This document shows, one piece after another, positions 25,901 through 39,100 of a stretch of DNA of 64,000 nucleotides. The stretch comes from Petrolisthes cinctipes (Eukaryota; Arthropoda; Malacostraca; Decapoda; Porcellanidae). How positions within the stretch are numbered: position 1 is the first letter of the stretch; every line of letters begins with the position of its first letter. The position numbers and the translations under genes are program-made. Where the stretch lies: contig JAWQEG010000283.1 of the NCBI GenBank assembly GCA_033782935.1, forward strand, positions 1,116,001-1,180,000, in the 5' to 3' direction. Below the pieces are notes generated by a model, which saw nothing but the letters and a program-made list of their open reading frames with translations, was not told the origin of the DNA and ran no database searches.

Positions 25901-28251
25901 GATATTTAGGGGTCCCAGAAGCGATCTGTACATGTATACTCCGTGTTAGAGTATTTTCAAAATATATGCTCAAAACATACTGAAAATCGATCTTTTAGGT
26001 GCGCAAAAGTTGATATGTGCATGCATCTTCAGTACCCGTTTATATCTCAAATTCTGGCCCTAAACACCCGAAAATTCGATATTTTGGGGTCCCAGAAGCG
26101 ATCTGTACATGCCTACTCCGTGTTAGAGTATTTTCAAAATTCAGGCCCAAAACATGCTGAAAATCGATATTTTTGGTGCCCAAAGTCAATATGTGCATGT
26201 ATCTTCTGTACCCGTTTATATCTCAAATTCAGGCTCAAAACACCCGAAAATTCAATATTTTGGGGTCCCAGAAGCAATCTGTACAGTGCTAGAATATTTT
26301 CAAAATATAGGCTAAAAACATGCTAAAAATCGATCTTTTAGGTGCCAAAAAGTCGATATCTCAAATTCAGTCCCAAAACACCCGAAAATTCGATATTTAG
26401 GGGTCTCAGAAGCGATCTGTACATGCCTACTCCGTGTTAGAGTATTTTCAAAATACATGCTCAAAACATACTGAAAATCGATCTTTTAGGTGCACAAAAG
26501 TCGATATGTGCATGCATCTTCAGTACCCGTTTATTTCTCAAATTCAGGCTCAAAACACCCGAAAATTCAATATTTTGGGGTCCCAGAAGCAATCTGTACA
26601 TGCCTACTCAGTGTTAGAGTATTTTCCAAATAAAGGCCCAAAACATGCTGAAAATCGACATTTTAGATGCCCAAAGTCAATATGTGCATGTATCTTCTGT
26701 ACCCGTTTATATCTCAAATTCAGGCTCAAAACACCCGAAAATTCAATATTTTGGGGTCCCAGAAGCAATCTGTACATGCCTACACAGTGCTAGAATATTT
26801 TCAAAATATAGGCTAAAAACATGCTAAAAATCGATCTTTTAGGTGCCAAAAAGTCGATATCTCAAATTCAGTCCCAAAACACCCGAAAATTCGATATTTA
26901 GGGGTCCCAGAAGCGATCTGTACATGCCTACTCCGTGTTAGAGTATTTTCAAAATACATGCTCAAAACATACTGAAAATCTATCTTTTAGGTGCACAAAA
27001 GTCGATATGTGCATGCATCTTCAGTACCCGTTTATATCTCAAATTCAGGCTCAAAACACCCGAAAATTCAATATTTTGGGGTCCCAGAAGCAATCTGTAC
27101 ATGCCTACTCAGTGTTAGAGTATTTTCAAAATACAGGCCCAAAACATGCTGAAAATCGACATTTTAGATGCTCAAAGTCAATATGTGCATGTATCTTCTG
27201 TACCCGTTTATATCTCAAATTCAGGCTCAAAACACCCGAAAATTCAATATTTTGGGGTCCCAGAAGCAATCTGTACATGCCTACACAGTGCTAGAATATT
27301 TTCAAAATATAGGCTAAAAACATGCTAAAAATCGACATTTTAGGTGCCAAAAAATCGATATCTCAAATTCAGTCCCAAAACACCCGAAAATTCGATATTT
27401 AGAGGTCCCAGAAGGTATCTGTACATGCCTACTCCGTGTTAGAGTATTTTCAAAATACAGGCCAAAAACATACTGAAAATCGATCTTTTAGGTGCCCAAA
27501 AGTCGATATGTGCATGCATCTTCTGTACCCGTTTATATCTCAAATTCTGGCCCTAAACACCCGAAAATTCGATATTTTGGGGTCCCAGAAGCGATCTGTA
27601 CATGCCTACTTCGTGTTAGAGTATTTTCAAAATTCAGGCCCAAAACATGCTGAAAATCGATATTTTTGGTGCCCAAAGTCAATATGTGCATGTATCTTCT
27701 GTACCCGTTTATATCTCAAATTCAGGCTCAAAACACCCGAAAATTCAATATTTTGGGGTCCCAGAAGCAATCTGTACATGCCTACTCAGTGCTAAAATAT
27801 TTTCAAAATATAGGCTAAAAACATGCTAAAAATCGATCTTTTAGGTGCCAAAAAGTCGATATCTCAAATTCAGTCCCAAAACACCCGAAAATTCGATATT
27901 TAGGGGTCCCAGAAGCGATCTGTACATGCCTACACCGTGTTAGAGTATTTTCAAAATACATGCTCAAAACATACTGAAAATCGATCTTTTAGGTGCACAA
28001 AAGTCGATATGTGCATGCATCTTCAGTACCCGTTTATATCTCAAATTCAGGCTCAAAACACCCGAAAATTTAATATTTTGGGGTCCCAGAAGCAATCTGT
28101 ACAGTGCTAGAATATTTTCAAAATATAGGCTAAAAACATGTTAAAAATCGATCTTTTAAGTGCCAAAAAGTCGATATCTCAAATTCAGTCCCAAAACACC
28201 CGAAAATTCGATATTTAGGGGTCCCAGAAGCGATCTGTACATGCCTACTCC
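22957..28251 (+). repeat. HOR block: transition to trimer-dominated array
   Basis: Units start at 22957 (A2-B2-C2, 501 bp), 23458 (A2/A1 mosaic-B1-C2, 491), 23949 (491), 24440 (501), 24941 (501), 25442 (A1-B1-C2, 501), 25943 (mosaic A-B1-C2, 491), 26434 (501), 26935 (501), 27436 (501) and 27937 (A2-C2, 315). The mosaic A monomers at 23458 and 25943 start as A2 with tatatgctc and finish as A1 with ctggccctaaac. The same mosaic lineage recurs at 29735, 37678 and 47782 as a tatttgctc variant. Dimers almost disappear from here rightwards. Confidence 0.86.
27937..28251 (+). repeat. 315-bp short dimer A2-C2
   Basis: An A2 monomer with the 10-bp linker deletion passes directly into C2 (taagtgccaaaaagtcg). 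The C2 taagtg variant also occurs in unit 218 and in the other 315-bp unit at 11420 (taagtgtc), so these three may share ancestry despite the distance. Confidence 0.78.
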
Positions 28252-31200
28252 GTGTTAGAGTATTTTCAAAATACATGCTCAAAACATACTGAAAATCGAT
28301 CTTTTAGGTGCACAAAAGTCGATATGTGCATGCATCTTCAATACCCGTTTATATCTCAAATTCAGGCTCAAACCACCCGAAAATTCAATATATTGGTGTC
28401 CCAGAAGCAATCTGTACATGCCTACTCAGTGTTAGAGTATTTTCAAAATACAGGCCCAAAACATGCTGAAAATCGATATTTTAGATGCCCAAAGTCAATA
28501 TGTCCATGTATCTTCTGTACCCGTTTATATCTCAAATTCAGGCTCAAAACACCCGAAAATTCAATATTTTGGGGTCCCAGAAGCAATCTGTACAGTGCTA
28601 GAATATTTTCAAAATATAGGCTAAAAACATGCTAAAAATCGATCTTTTAGGTGCCAAAAAGTCGATATCTCAAATTCAGTCCCAAAACACCCGAAAATTC
28701 GATATTTAGGGGTCCCAGAAGCGATCTGTACATGCCTACTCCGTGTTAGAGTATTTTCAAAATACATGCTCAAAACATACTGAAAATCGATCTTTTAGGT
28801 GCACAAAAGTCGATATGTGCATGCATCTTCAGTACCCGTTTATATCTCAAATTCAGGCTCAAGACACCCGAAAATTCAATATATTGGGGTCCCAGAAGCA
28901 ATCTGTACATGCCTACTCAGTGTTAGAGTATTTTCAAAATACAGGCCCAAAACATGCTGAAAATCGATATTTTAGATGCCCAAAGTCAATATGTGCATTT
29001 ATCTTCTGTACCCGTTTATATCTCAAATTCAGGCTCAAAACACCGGAAAATTCAATATTTTGGGGTCCCAGAAGCAATCTGTACATGCCTACACAGTGCT
29101 AGAATATTTTCAAAATATAGGCTAAAAACATGCTAAAAATCGATCTTTTAGGTGCCAAAAAATCGATATCTCAAATTCAGTCCCAAAACACCCGAAAATT
29201 CGATATTTAGAGGTCCCAGAAGGTATCTGTACATGCCTACTCCGTGTTAGAGTATTTTCAAAATACAGGCCAAAAACATACTGAAAATCGATCTCTTAGG
29301 TGCCCAAAAGTCGATATGTGCATGCATCTTCTGTACCCGTTTATATCTCAAATTCTGGCCCTAAACACCCGAAAATTCGATATTTTGGGGTCCCAGAAGC
29401 GATCTGTACATGCCTACGCCGTGTTAGAGTATTTTCAAAATTCAGGCCCAAAACATGCTGAAAATCGATATTTTTGGTGCCCAAAGTCAATATGTGCATG
29501 AATCTTCTGTACCCGTTTATATCTCAAATTCAGGCTCAAAACACCCGAAAATTCAATATTTTGGGGTCCCAGAAGCAATCTGTACAGTGCTAGAATATTT
29601 TCAAAATATAGGCTAAAAACATGCTAAAAATCGATCTTTTAGGTGCCAAAAAGTCGATATCTCAAATTCAGTCCCAAAACACCCGAAAATTCGATATTTA
29701 AGGGTCCCAGAAGCGATCTGTACATGTATACTCCGTGTTAGAGTATTTTCAAAATATTTGCTCAAAACATACTGAAAATCGATCTTTTAGGTGCGCAAAA
29801 GTCGATATGTGCATGCATCTTCAGTACCCGTTTATATCTCAATTTCTTGCCCTAAACACCCGAAAATTCGATATTTTGGGGTCCCAGAAGCGATCTGTAC
29901 ATGCCTACCCCGTGTTAGAGTATTTTCAAAATTCAGGCCCAAAACATGCTGAAAATCGATATTTTTGGTGCCCAAAGTCAATATGTGCATGTATCTTCTG
30001 TACCCGTTTATATCTCAAATTCAGGCTCAAAACACCCGAAAATTCAATATTTTGGGGTCCCAGAAGCAATCTGTACAGTGCTAGAATATTTTCAAAATAT
30101 AGGCTAAAAACATGCTAAAAATCGATCTTTTAGGTGCCAAAAAGTCGATATCTCAAATTCAGTCCCAAAACACCCGAAAATTCGATATTTAGGGGTCCCA
30201 GAAGCGATCTGTACATGCCTACTCCGTGTTAGAGTATTTTCAAAATACATGCTCAAAACATACTGAAAATCGATCTTTTAGGTGCACAAAAGTCGATATG
30301 TGCATGCATCTTCAGTACCCGTTTATATCTCAAATTCAGGCTCAAAACACCCGAAAATTCAATATTTTGGGGTCCCAGAAGCAATCTGTACATGCCTACT
30401 CAGTGTTAGAGTATTTTCAAAATACAGGCCCAAAACATGCTGAAAATCGACATTTTAGATGCTCAAAGTCAATATGTGCATGTATCTTCTGTACCCGTTT
30501 ATATCTCAAATTCAGGCTCAAAACACCCGAAAATTCAATATTTTGGGGTCCCAGAAGCAATCTGTACATGCCTACACAGTGCTAGAATATTTTCAAATTA
30601 TAGGCTAAAAACATGCTAAAAATCGACATTTTAGGTGCCAAAAAATCGATATCTCAAATTCAGTCCCAAAACACCCGAAAATTCGATATTTAGAGGTCCC
30701 AGAAGGTATCTGTACATGCCTACTCCGTGTTAGAGTATTTTCAAAATACAGGCCAAAAACATACTGAAAATCGATCTTTTAGGTGCCCAAAAGTCGATAT
30801 GTGCATGCATCTTCTGTACCCGTTTATATCTCAAATTCTGGCCCTAAACACCCGAAAATTCGATATTTTGGGGTCCCAGAAGCGATCTGTACATGCCTAC
30901 TTCGTGTTAGAGTATTTTCAAAATTCAGGCCCAAAACATGCTGAAAATCGATATTTTTGGTGCCCAAAGTCAATATGTGCATGTATCTTCTGTACCCGTT
31001 TATATCTCAAATTCTGGCTCAAAACACCCGAAAATTCAATATTTTGGGGTCCCAGAAGCAATCTGTACTCAGTGCTAGAATATTTTCAAAATATAGGCTA
31101 AAAACATGCTAAAAATCGATATTTTAGGTGCCAAAAAATCGATATCTCAAATTCAGTCCCAAAACACCCGAAAATTCGATATTTAAAGGTCCCAGAAGGT

Positions 31201-32387
31201 ATCTGTACATGCCTACTCCGTGTTAGAGTATTTTCAAAATACAGGCCAAAAACATACTGAAAATCGATCTTTTAGGTGCCCAAAAGTCGATATGTGCATG
31301 CATCTTCTGTACCCGTTTATATCTCAAATTCTGGCCCTAAACACCCGAAAATTCGATATTTTGGGGTCCCAGAAGCGATCTGTACATGCCTACTCCGTGT
31401 TAGAGTATTTTCAAAATTCAGGCCCAAAACATGCTGAAAATCGATATTTTTGGTGCCCAAAGTCAATATGTGCATGTATCTTCTGTACCCGTTTATATCT
31501 CAAATTCAGGCTCAAAACACCCGAAAATTCAATATTTTGGGGTCCCAGAAGCAATCTGTACAGTGCTAGAATATTTTCAAAATATAGGCTAAAAACATGC
31601 TAAAAATCGATCTTTTAGGTGCCAAAAAGTCGATATCTCAAATTCAGTCCCAAAACACCTGAAAATTCGATATTTAGGGGTCCCAGAAGCGATCTGTACA
31701 TGCCTACTCCGTGTTAGAGTATTTTCAAAATACATGCTCAAAACATACTGAAAATCGATCTTTTAGGTGCACAAAAGTCGATATGTGCATGCATCTTCAA
31801 TACCCGTTTATATCTCAAATTCAGGCTCAAACCACCCGAAAATTCAATATATTGGTGTCCCAGAAGCAATCTGTACATGCCTACTCAGAGTTAGAGTATT
31901 TTCAAAATACAGGCCCAAAACATGCTGAAAATCGATATTTTAGATGCCCAAAGTCAATATGTGCATGTATCTTCTGTACCCGTTTATATCTCAAATTCAG
32001 GCTCAAAACACCCGAAAATTCAATATTTTGGGGTCCCAGAAGCAATCTGTACATGCCTACTCAGTGTTAGAGTATTTTCAAAATACAGGCCCAAAACATG
32101 CTGAAAATCGACATTTTAGATGCTCAAAGTCAATATGTGCATGTATCTTCTGTACCCGTTTATATCTCAAATTCAGGCTCAAAACACCCGAAAATTCAAT
32201 ATTTTGGGGTCCCAGAAGCAATCTGTACATGCCTACACAGTGCTAGAATATTTTCAAAATATAGGCTAAAAACATGCTAAAAATCGACATTTTAGGTGCC
32301 AAAAAATCGATATCTCAAATTCAGTCCCAAAACACCCGAAAATTCGATATTTAGAGGTCCCAGAAGGTATCTGTACATGCCTACTCC
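28252..32387 (+). repeat. HOR block with 491/493-bp units and one A-B-B-C tetramer
   Basis: Units start at 28252 (A2-B2-C2, 491 bp), 28743 (501), 29244 (491), 29735 (mosaic A-B1-C2, 491), 30226 (501), 30727 (A1-B1-C, 493), 31220 (491) and 31711 (A2-B2-B2-C1, 677). Units 28252 and 31711 share caatatattggtgtcccag and the caaaccaccc change in A2. The same pair recurs at 32881, 36185, 43124 and 46289, so it marks one HOR lineage dispersed over 18 kb. Confidence 0.86.
31711..32387 (+). repeat. Tetrameric unit A2-B2-B2-C1 (677 bp)
   Basis: A2 31711-31887, B2 31888-32063, B2 32064-32239, C1 32240-32387. The second B2 has cgacattttagatgctcaaag, the first has cgatattttagatgccc, so the two B2 copies come from different lineages joined by a 176-bp out-of-register exchange. 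The first B2 begins gagttagag. Confidence 0.85.
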
Positions 32388-35300
32388 GTGTTAGAGTATT
32401 TTCAAAATACAGGCCAAAAACATACTGAAAATCGATCTTTTAGGTGCCCAAAAGTCGATATGTGCATGCATCTTCTGTACCCGTTTATATCTCAAATTCT
32501 GGCCCTAAACACCCGAAAATTCGATATTTTGGGGTCCCAGAAGCGACCTGTACATGCCTACTTCGTGTTAGAGTATTTTCAAAATTCAGGCCCAAAACAT
32601 GCTGAAAATCGATATTTTTGGTGCCCAAAGTCAATATGTGCATGTATCTTCTGTACCCGTTTATATCTCAAATTCTGGCTCAAAACACCCGAAAATTCAA
32701 TATTTTGGGGTCCCAGAAGCAATCTGTACTCAGTGCTAGAATATTTTCAAAATATAGGCTAAAAACATGCTAAAAATCGATCTTTTAGGTGCCAAAAAGT
32801 CGATATCTCAAATTCAGTCCCAAAACACCTGAAAATTCGATATTTAGGGGTCCCAGAAGCGATCTGTACATGCCTACTCCGTGTTAGAGTATTTTCAAAA
32901 TACATGCTCAAAACATACTGAAAATCGATCTTTTAGGTGCACAAAAGTCGATATGTGCATGCATATTCAATACCCGTTTATATCTCAAATTCAGGCTCAA
33001 ACCACCCGAAAATTCAATATATTGGTGTCCCAGAAGCAATCTGTACATGCCTACTCAGTGTTAGAGTATTTTCAAAATACAGGCCCAAAACATGCTGAAA
33101 ATCGATATTTTAGATGCCCAAAGTCAATATGTGCATGTATCTTCTGTACCCGTTTATATCTCAAATTCAGGCTCAAAACACCCGAAAATTCAATATTTTG
33201 GGGTCCCAGAAGCAATCTGTACATGCCTACACAGTGCTAGAATATTTTCAAAATATAGGCTAAAAACATGCTAAAAATCGATCTTTTAGGTGCCAAAAAG
33301 TCGATATCTCAAATTCAGTCCCAAAACACCCGAAAATTCGATATTTAGGGGTCCCAGAAGCGATCTGTACATGCCTACTCCGTGTTAGAGTATTTTCAAA
33401 ATACATGCTCAAAACATACTGAAAATCGATCTTTTAGGTGCACAAAAGTCGATATGTGCATGCATCTTCAGTACCCGTTTATATCTCAAATTCAGGCTCA
33501 AGACACCCGAAAATTCAATATATTGGGGTCCCAGAAGCAATCTGTACATGCCTACTCAGTGTTAGAGTATTTTCAAAATACAGGCCCAAAACATGCTGAA
33601 AATCGATATTTTAGATGCCCAAAGTCAATATGTGCATGTATCTTCTGTACCCGTTTATATCTCAAATTCAGGCTCAAAACACCCGAAAATTCAATATTTT
33701 GGGGTCCCAGAAGCAATCTGTACATGCCTACACAGTGCAAGAATATTTTCAAAATATAGGCTAAAAACATGCTAAAAATCGACATTTTAGGTGCCAAAAA
33801 ATCGATATCTCAAATTCAGTCCCAAAACACCCGAAAATTCGATATTTAGAGGTCCCAGAAGGTATCTGTACATGCCTACTCCGTGTTAGAGTATTTTCAA
33901 AATACAGGCCAAAAACATACTGAAAATCGATCTCTTAGGTGCCCAAAAGTCGATATGTGCATGCATCTTCTGTACCCGTTTATATCTCAAATTCTGGCCC
34001 TAAACACCCGAAAATTCGATATTTTGGGGTCCCAGAAGCGATCTGTACATGCCTACGCCGTGTTAGAGTATTTTCAAAATTAAGGCCCAAAACATGCTGA
34101 AAATCGATATTTTTGGTGCCCAAAGTCAATATGTGCATGTATCTTCTGTACCCGTTTATATCTCAAATTCAGGCTCAAAACACCCGAAAATTCAATATTT
34201 TGGGGTCCCAGAAGCAATCTGTACTCAGTGCTAGAATATTCTCAAAATATAGGCTAAAAACATGCTAAAAATCGATATTTTAGGTGCCAAAAAATCGATA
34301 TCTCAAATTCAGTCCCAAAACACCCGAAAATTCGATATTTAGAGGTCCCAGAAGGTATCTGTACATGCCTACTCCGTGTTAGAGTATTTTCAAAATACAG
34401 GCCAAAAACATACTGAAAATCGATATTTTAGATGCCCAAAGTCAATATGTGCATGTATCTTCTGTACCCGTTTATATCTCAAATTCAGGCTCAAAACACC
34501 CGAAAATTCAATATTTTGGGGTCCCAGAAGCAATCTGTACATGCCTACACAGTGCTAGAATATTTTCAAAATATAGGCTAAAAACATGCTAAAAATCGAT
34601 CTTTTAGGTGCCAAAAAGTCGATATCTCAAATTCAGTCCCAAAACACCCGAAAATTCGATATTTAGGGGTCCCAGAAGCGATCTGTACATGCCTACTCCG
34701 TGTTAGAGTATTTTCAAAATACATGCTCAAAACATACTGAAAATCGATCTTTTAGGTGCACAAAAGTCGATATGTGCATGCATCTTCAGTACCCGTTTAT
34801 ATCTCAAATTCAGGCTCAAGACACCCGAAAATTCAATATATTGGGGTCCCAGAAGCAATCTGTACATGCCTACTCAGTGTTAGAGTATTTTCAAAATACA
34901 GGCCCAAAACATGCTGAAAATCGATATTTTAGATGCCCAAAGTCAATATGTGCATGTATCTTCTGTACCCGTTTATATCTCAAATTCAGGCTCAAAACAC
35001 CCGAAAATTCAATATTTTGGGGTCCCAGAAGCAATCTGTACATGCCTACACAGTGCAAGAATATTTTCAAAATATAGGCTAAAAACATGCTAAAAATCGA
35101 CATTTTAGGTGCCAAAAAATCGATATCTCAAATTCAGTCCCAAAACACCCGAAAATTCGATATTTAGAGGTCCCAGAAGGTATCTGTACATGCCTACTCC
35201 GTGTTAGAGTATTTTCAAAATACAGGCCAAAAACATACTGAAAATCGATCTCTTAGGTGCCCAAAAGTCGATATGTGCATGCATCTTCTGTACCCGTTTA

Positions 35301-36184
35301 TATCTCAAATTCTGGCCCTAAACACCCGAAAATTCGATATTTTGGGGTCCCAGAAGCGATCTGTACATGCCTACGCCGTGTTAGAGTATTTTCAAAATTA
35401 AGGCCCAAAACATGCTGAAAATCGATATTTTTGGTGCCCAAAGTCAATATGTGCATGTATCTTCTGTACCCGTTTATATCTCAAATTCAGGCTCAAAACA
35501 CCCGAAAATTCAATATTTTGGGGTCCCAGAAGCAATCTGTACTCAGTGCTAGAATATTCTCAAAATATAGGCTAAAAACATGCTAAAAATCGATATTTTA
35601 GGTGCCAAAAAATCGATATCTCAAATTCAGTCCCAAAACACCCGAAAATTCGATATTTAGAGGTCCCAGAAGGTATCTGTACATGCCTACTCCGTGTTAG
35701 AGTATTTTCAAAATACAGGCCAAAAACATACTGAAAATCGATCTTTTAGGTGCCCAAAAGTCAATATGTGCATGCATCTTCTGTACCCGTTTATATCTCA
35801 AATTCTGGCCCTAAACACCCAAAAATTCGATATTTTGGGGTCCCAGAAGCGATCTGTACATGCCTACTCCGTGTTAGAGTATTTTCAAAATTCAGGCCCA
35901 AAACATGCTGAAAATCGATATTTTTGGTGCCCAAAGTCAATATGTGCATGTATCTTCTGTACCCGTTTATATCTCAAATTCAGGCTCAAAACACCCGAAA
36001 ATTCAATATTTTGGGGTCCCAGAAGCAATCTGTACAGTGCTAGAATATTTTCAAAATATAGGCCAAAAACATGCTAAAAATCGACATTTTAGGTGCCAAA
36101 AAGTCGATATCTCAAATTCAGTCCCAAAACACCTGAAAATTCGATATTTAGGGGTCCCAGAAGCGATCTGTACATGCCTACTCC
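32388..36184 (+). repeat. HOR block containing a 1,318-bp tandem duplication
   Basis: Units start at 32388 (A1-B1-C2, 493 bp), 32881 (501), 33382 (A2-B2-C1, 501), 33883 (A1-B1-C, 493), 34376 (A1/B2 hybrid-C2, 324), 34700 (501), 35201 (493) and 35694 (A1-B1-C, 491). Units 33382 and 33883 match 34700 and 35201 at a 1,318-bp offset, sharing cagtgcaagaat (about 33734 and 35052), tacgccgtg (about 34057 and 35375), aaattaaggccc, and aatattctcaaaat (about 34237 and 35555). I noticed no difference between the two copies. Unit 34376 is the only 324-bp dimer right of 22.5 kb. Confidence 0.88.
34376..34699 (+). repeat. A1/B2 hybrid-C2 dimer (324 bp)
   Basis: Starts as A1 (tacaggccaaaaacatac), switches after ctgaaaatcgat to B2 (attttagatgcccaaag), and is followed by C2. 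It is the only 324-bp dimer right of 22.5 kb and sits between the two copies of the 1,318-bp duplication, suggesting it is the duplication junction. Confidence 0.8.
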
Positions 36185-39100
36185 GTGTTAGAGTATTTTC
36201 AAAATACATGCTCAAAACATACTGAAAATCGATCTTTTAGGTGCACAAAAGTCGATATGTGCATGCATCTTCAATACCCGTTTATATCTCAAATTCAGGC
36301 TCAAACCACCCGAAAATTCAATATATTGGTGTCCCAGAAGCAATCTGTACATGCCTACTCAGTGTTAGAGTATTTTCAAAATACAGGCCCAAAACATGCT
36401 GAAAATCGATATTTTAGATGCCCAAAGTCAATATGTGCATGTATCTTCTGTACCCGTTTATATCTCAAATTCAGGCTCAAAACACCCGAAAATTCAATAT
36501 TTTGGGGTCCCAGAAGCAATCTGTACATGCCTACACAGTGCTAGAATATTTTCAAAATATAGGCTAAAAACATGCTAAAAATCGATCTTTTAGGTGCCAA
36601 AAAGTCGATATCTCAAATTCAGTCCCAAAACACCCGAAAATTCGATATTTAGGGGTCCCAGAAGCGATCTGTACATGCCTACTCCGTGTTAGAGTATTTT
36701 CAAAATACATGCTCAAAACATACTGAAAATCGATCTTTTAGGTGCACAAAAGTCGATATGTGCATGCATCTTCAGTACCCGTTTATATCTCAAATTCAGG
36801 CTCAAAACACCCGAAAATTCAATATATTGGGGTCCCAGAAGCAATCTGTACATGCCTACTCAGTGTTAGAGTATTTTCAAAATACAGGCCCAAAACATGC
36901 TGAAAATCGATATTTTAGATGCCCAAAGTCAATATGTGCATGTATCTTCTGTACCCGTTTATATCTCAAATTCAGGCTCAAAACACCCGAAAATTCAATA
37001 TTTTGGGGTCCCAGAAGCAATCTGTACATGCCTACACAGTGCAAGAATATTTTCAAAATATAGGCTAAAAACATTCTAAAAATCGACATTTTAGGTGCCA
37101 AAAAATCGATATCTCAAATTCAGTCCCAAAACACCCGAAAATTCGATATTTAGAGGTCCCAGAAGGTATCTGTACATGCCTACTCCGTGTTAGAGTATTT
37201 TCAAAATACAGGCCAAAAACATACTGAAAATCGATCTCTTAGGTGCCCAAAAGTCGATATGTGCATGCATCTTCTGTACCCGTTTATATCTCAAATTCTG
37301 GCCCTAAACACCCGAAAATTCGATATTTTGGGGTCCCAGAAGCGATCTGTACATGCCTACGCCGTGTTAGAGTATTTTCAAAATTAAGGCCCAAAACATG
37401 CTGAAAATCGATATTTTTGGTGCCCAAAGTCAATATGTGCATGTATCTTCTGTACCCGTTTATATCTCAAATTCAGGCTCAAAACACCCGAAAATTCAAT
37501 ATTTTGGGGTCCCAGAAGCAATCTGTACAGTGCTAGAATATTCTCAAAATATAGGCTAAAAACATGCTAAAAATCGATCTTTTAGGTGCCAAAAAGTCGA
37601 TATCTCAAATTCAGTCCCAAAACACCCGAAAATTCGATATTTAGGGGTCCCAGAAGCGATCTGTACATGTATACTCCGTGTTAGAGTATTTTCAAAATAT
37701 TTGCTCAAAACATACTGAAAATCGATCTTTTAGGTGCGCAAAAGTCGATATGTGCATGCATCTTCAGTACCCGTTTATATCTCAAATTCTGGCCCTAAAC
37801 ACCCGAAAATTCGATATTTTGGGGTCCCAGAAGCGATCTGTACATGCCTACCCCGTGTTAGAGTATTTTCAAAATTCAGGCCCAAAACATGCTGAAAATC
37901 GATATTTTTGGTGCCCAAAGTCAATATGTGCATGTATCTTCTGTACCCGTTTATATCTCAAATTCAGGCTCAAAACACCCGAAAATTCAATATTTTGGGG
38001 TCCCAGAAGCAATCTGTACAGTGCTAGAATATTTTCAAAATATAGGCTAAAAACATGCTAAAAATCGATCTTTTAGGTGCCAAAAAGTCGATATCTCAAA
38101 TTCAGTCCCAAAACACCCGAAAATTCGATATTTAGGGGTCCCAGAAGCGATCTGTACATGCCTACTCCGTGTTAGAGTATTTTCAAAATACATGCTCAAA
38201 ACATACTGAAAATCGATCTTTTAGGTGCACAAAAGTCGATATGTGCATGCATCTTCAGTACCCGTTTATATCTGAAATTCAGGATCAAAACACCCGAAAA
38301 TTCAATATTTTGGGGTCCCAGAAGCAATCTGTACATGCCTACTCAGTGTTAGAGTATTTTCAAAATACAGGCCCAAAACATGCTGAAAATCGACATTTTA
38401 GATGCTCAAAGTCAATATGTGCATGTATCTTCTGTACCCGTTTATATCTCAAATTCAGGCTCAAAACACCCGAAAATTCAATATTTTGGGGTCCCAGAAG
38501 CAATCTGTACATGCCTACACAGTGCTAGAATATTTTCAAAATATAGGCTAAAAACATGCTAAAAATCGATATTTTAGGTGCCAAAAAATCGATATCTCAA
38601 ATTCAGTCCCAAAACACCCGAAAATTCGCTATTTAGAGGTCCCAGAAGGTATCTGTACATGCCTACGCCGTGTTAGAGTATTTTCAAAATACAGGCCAAA
38701 AACATACTGAAAATCGATCTTTTAGGTGCCCAAAAGTCGATATGTGCATGCATCTTCTGTACCCGTTTATATCTCAAATTCTGGCCCTAAACACCCAAAA
38801 ATTCGATATTTTGGGGTCCCAGAAGCGATCTGTACATGCCTACTCCGTGTTAGAGTATTTTCAAAATTCAGGCCCAAAACATGCTGAAAATCGATATTTT
38901 TGGTGCCCAAAGTCAATATGTGCATGTATCTTCTGTACCCGTTTATATCTCAAATTCAGGCTCAAAACACCCGAAAATTCAATATTTTGGGGTCCCAGAA
39001 GCAATCTGTACTCAGTGCTAGAATATTTTCAAAATATAGGCTAAAAACATGCTAAAAATCGATATTTTAGGTGCCAAAAAATCGATATCTCAAATTCAGT

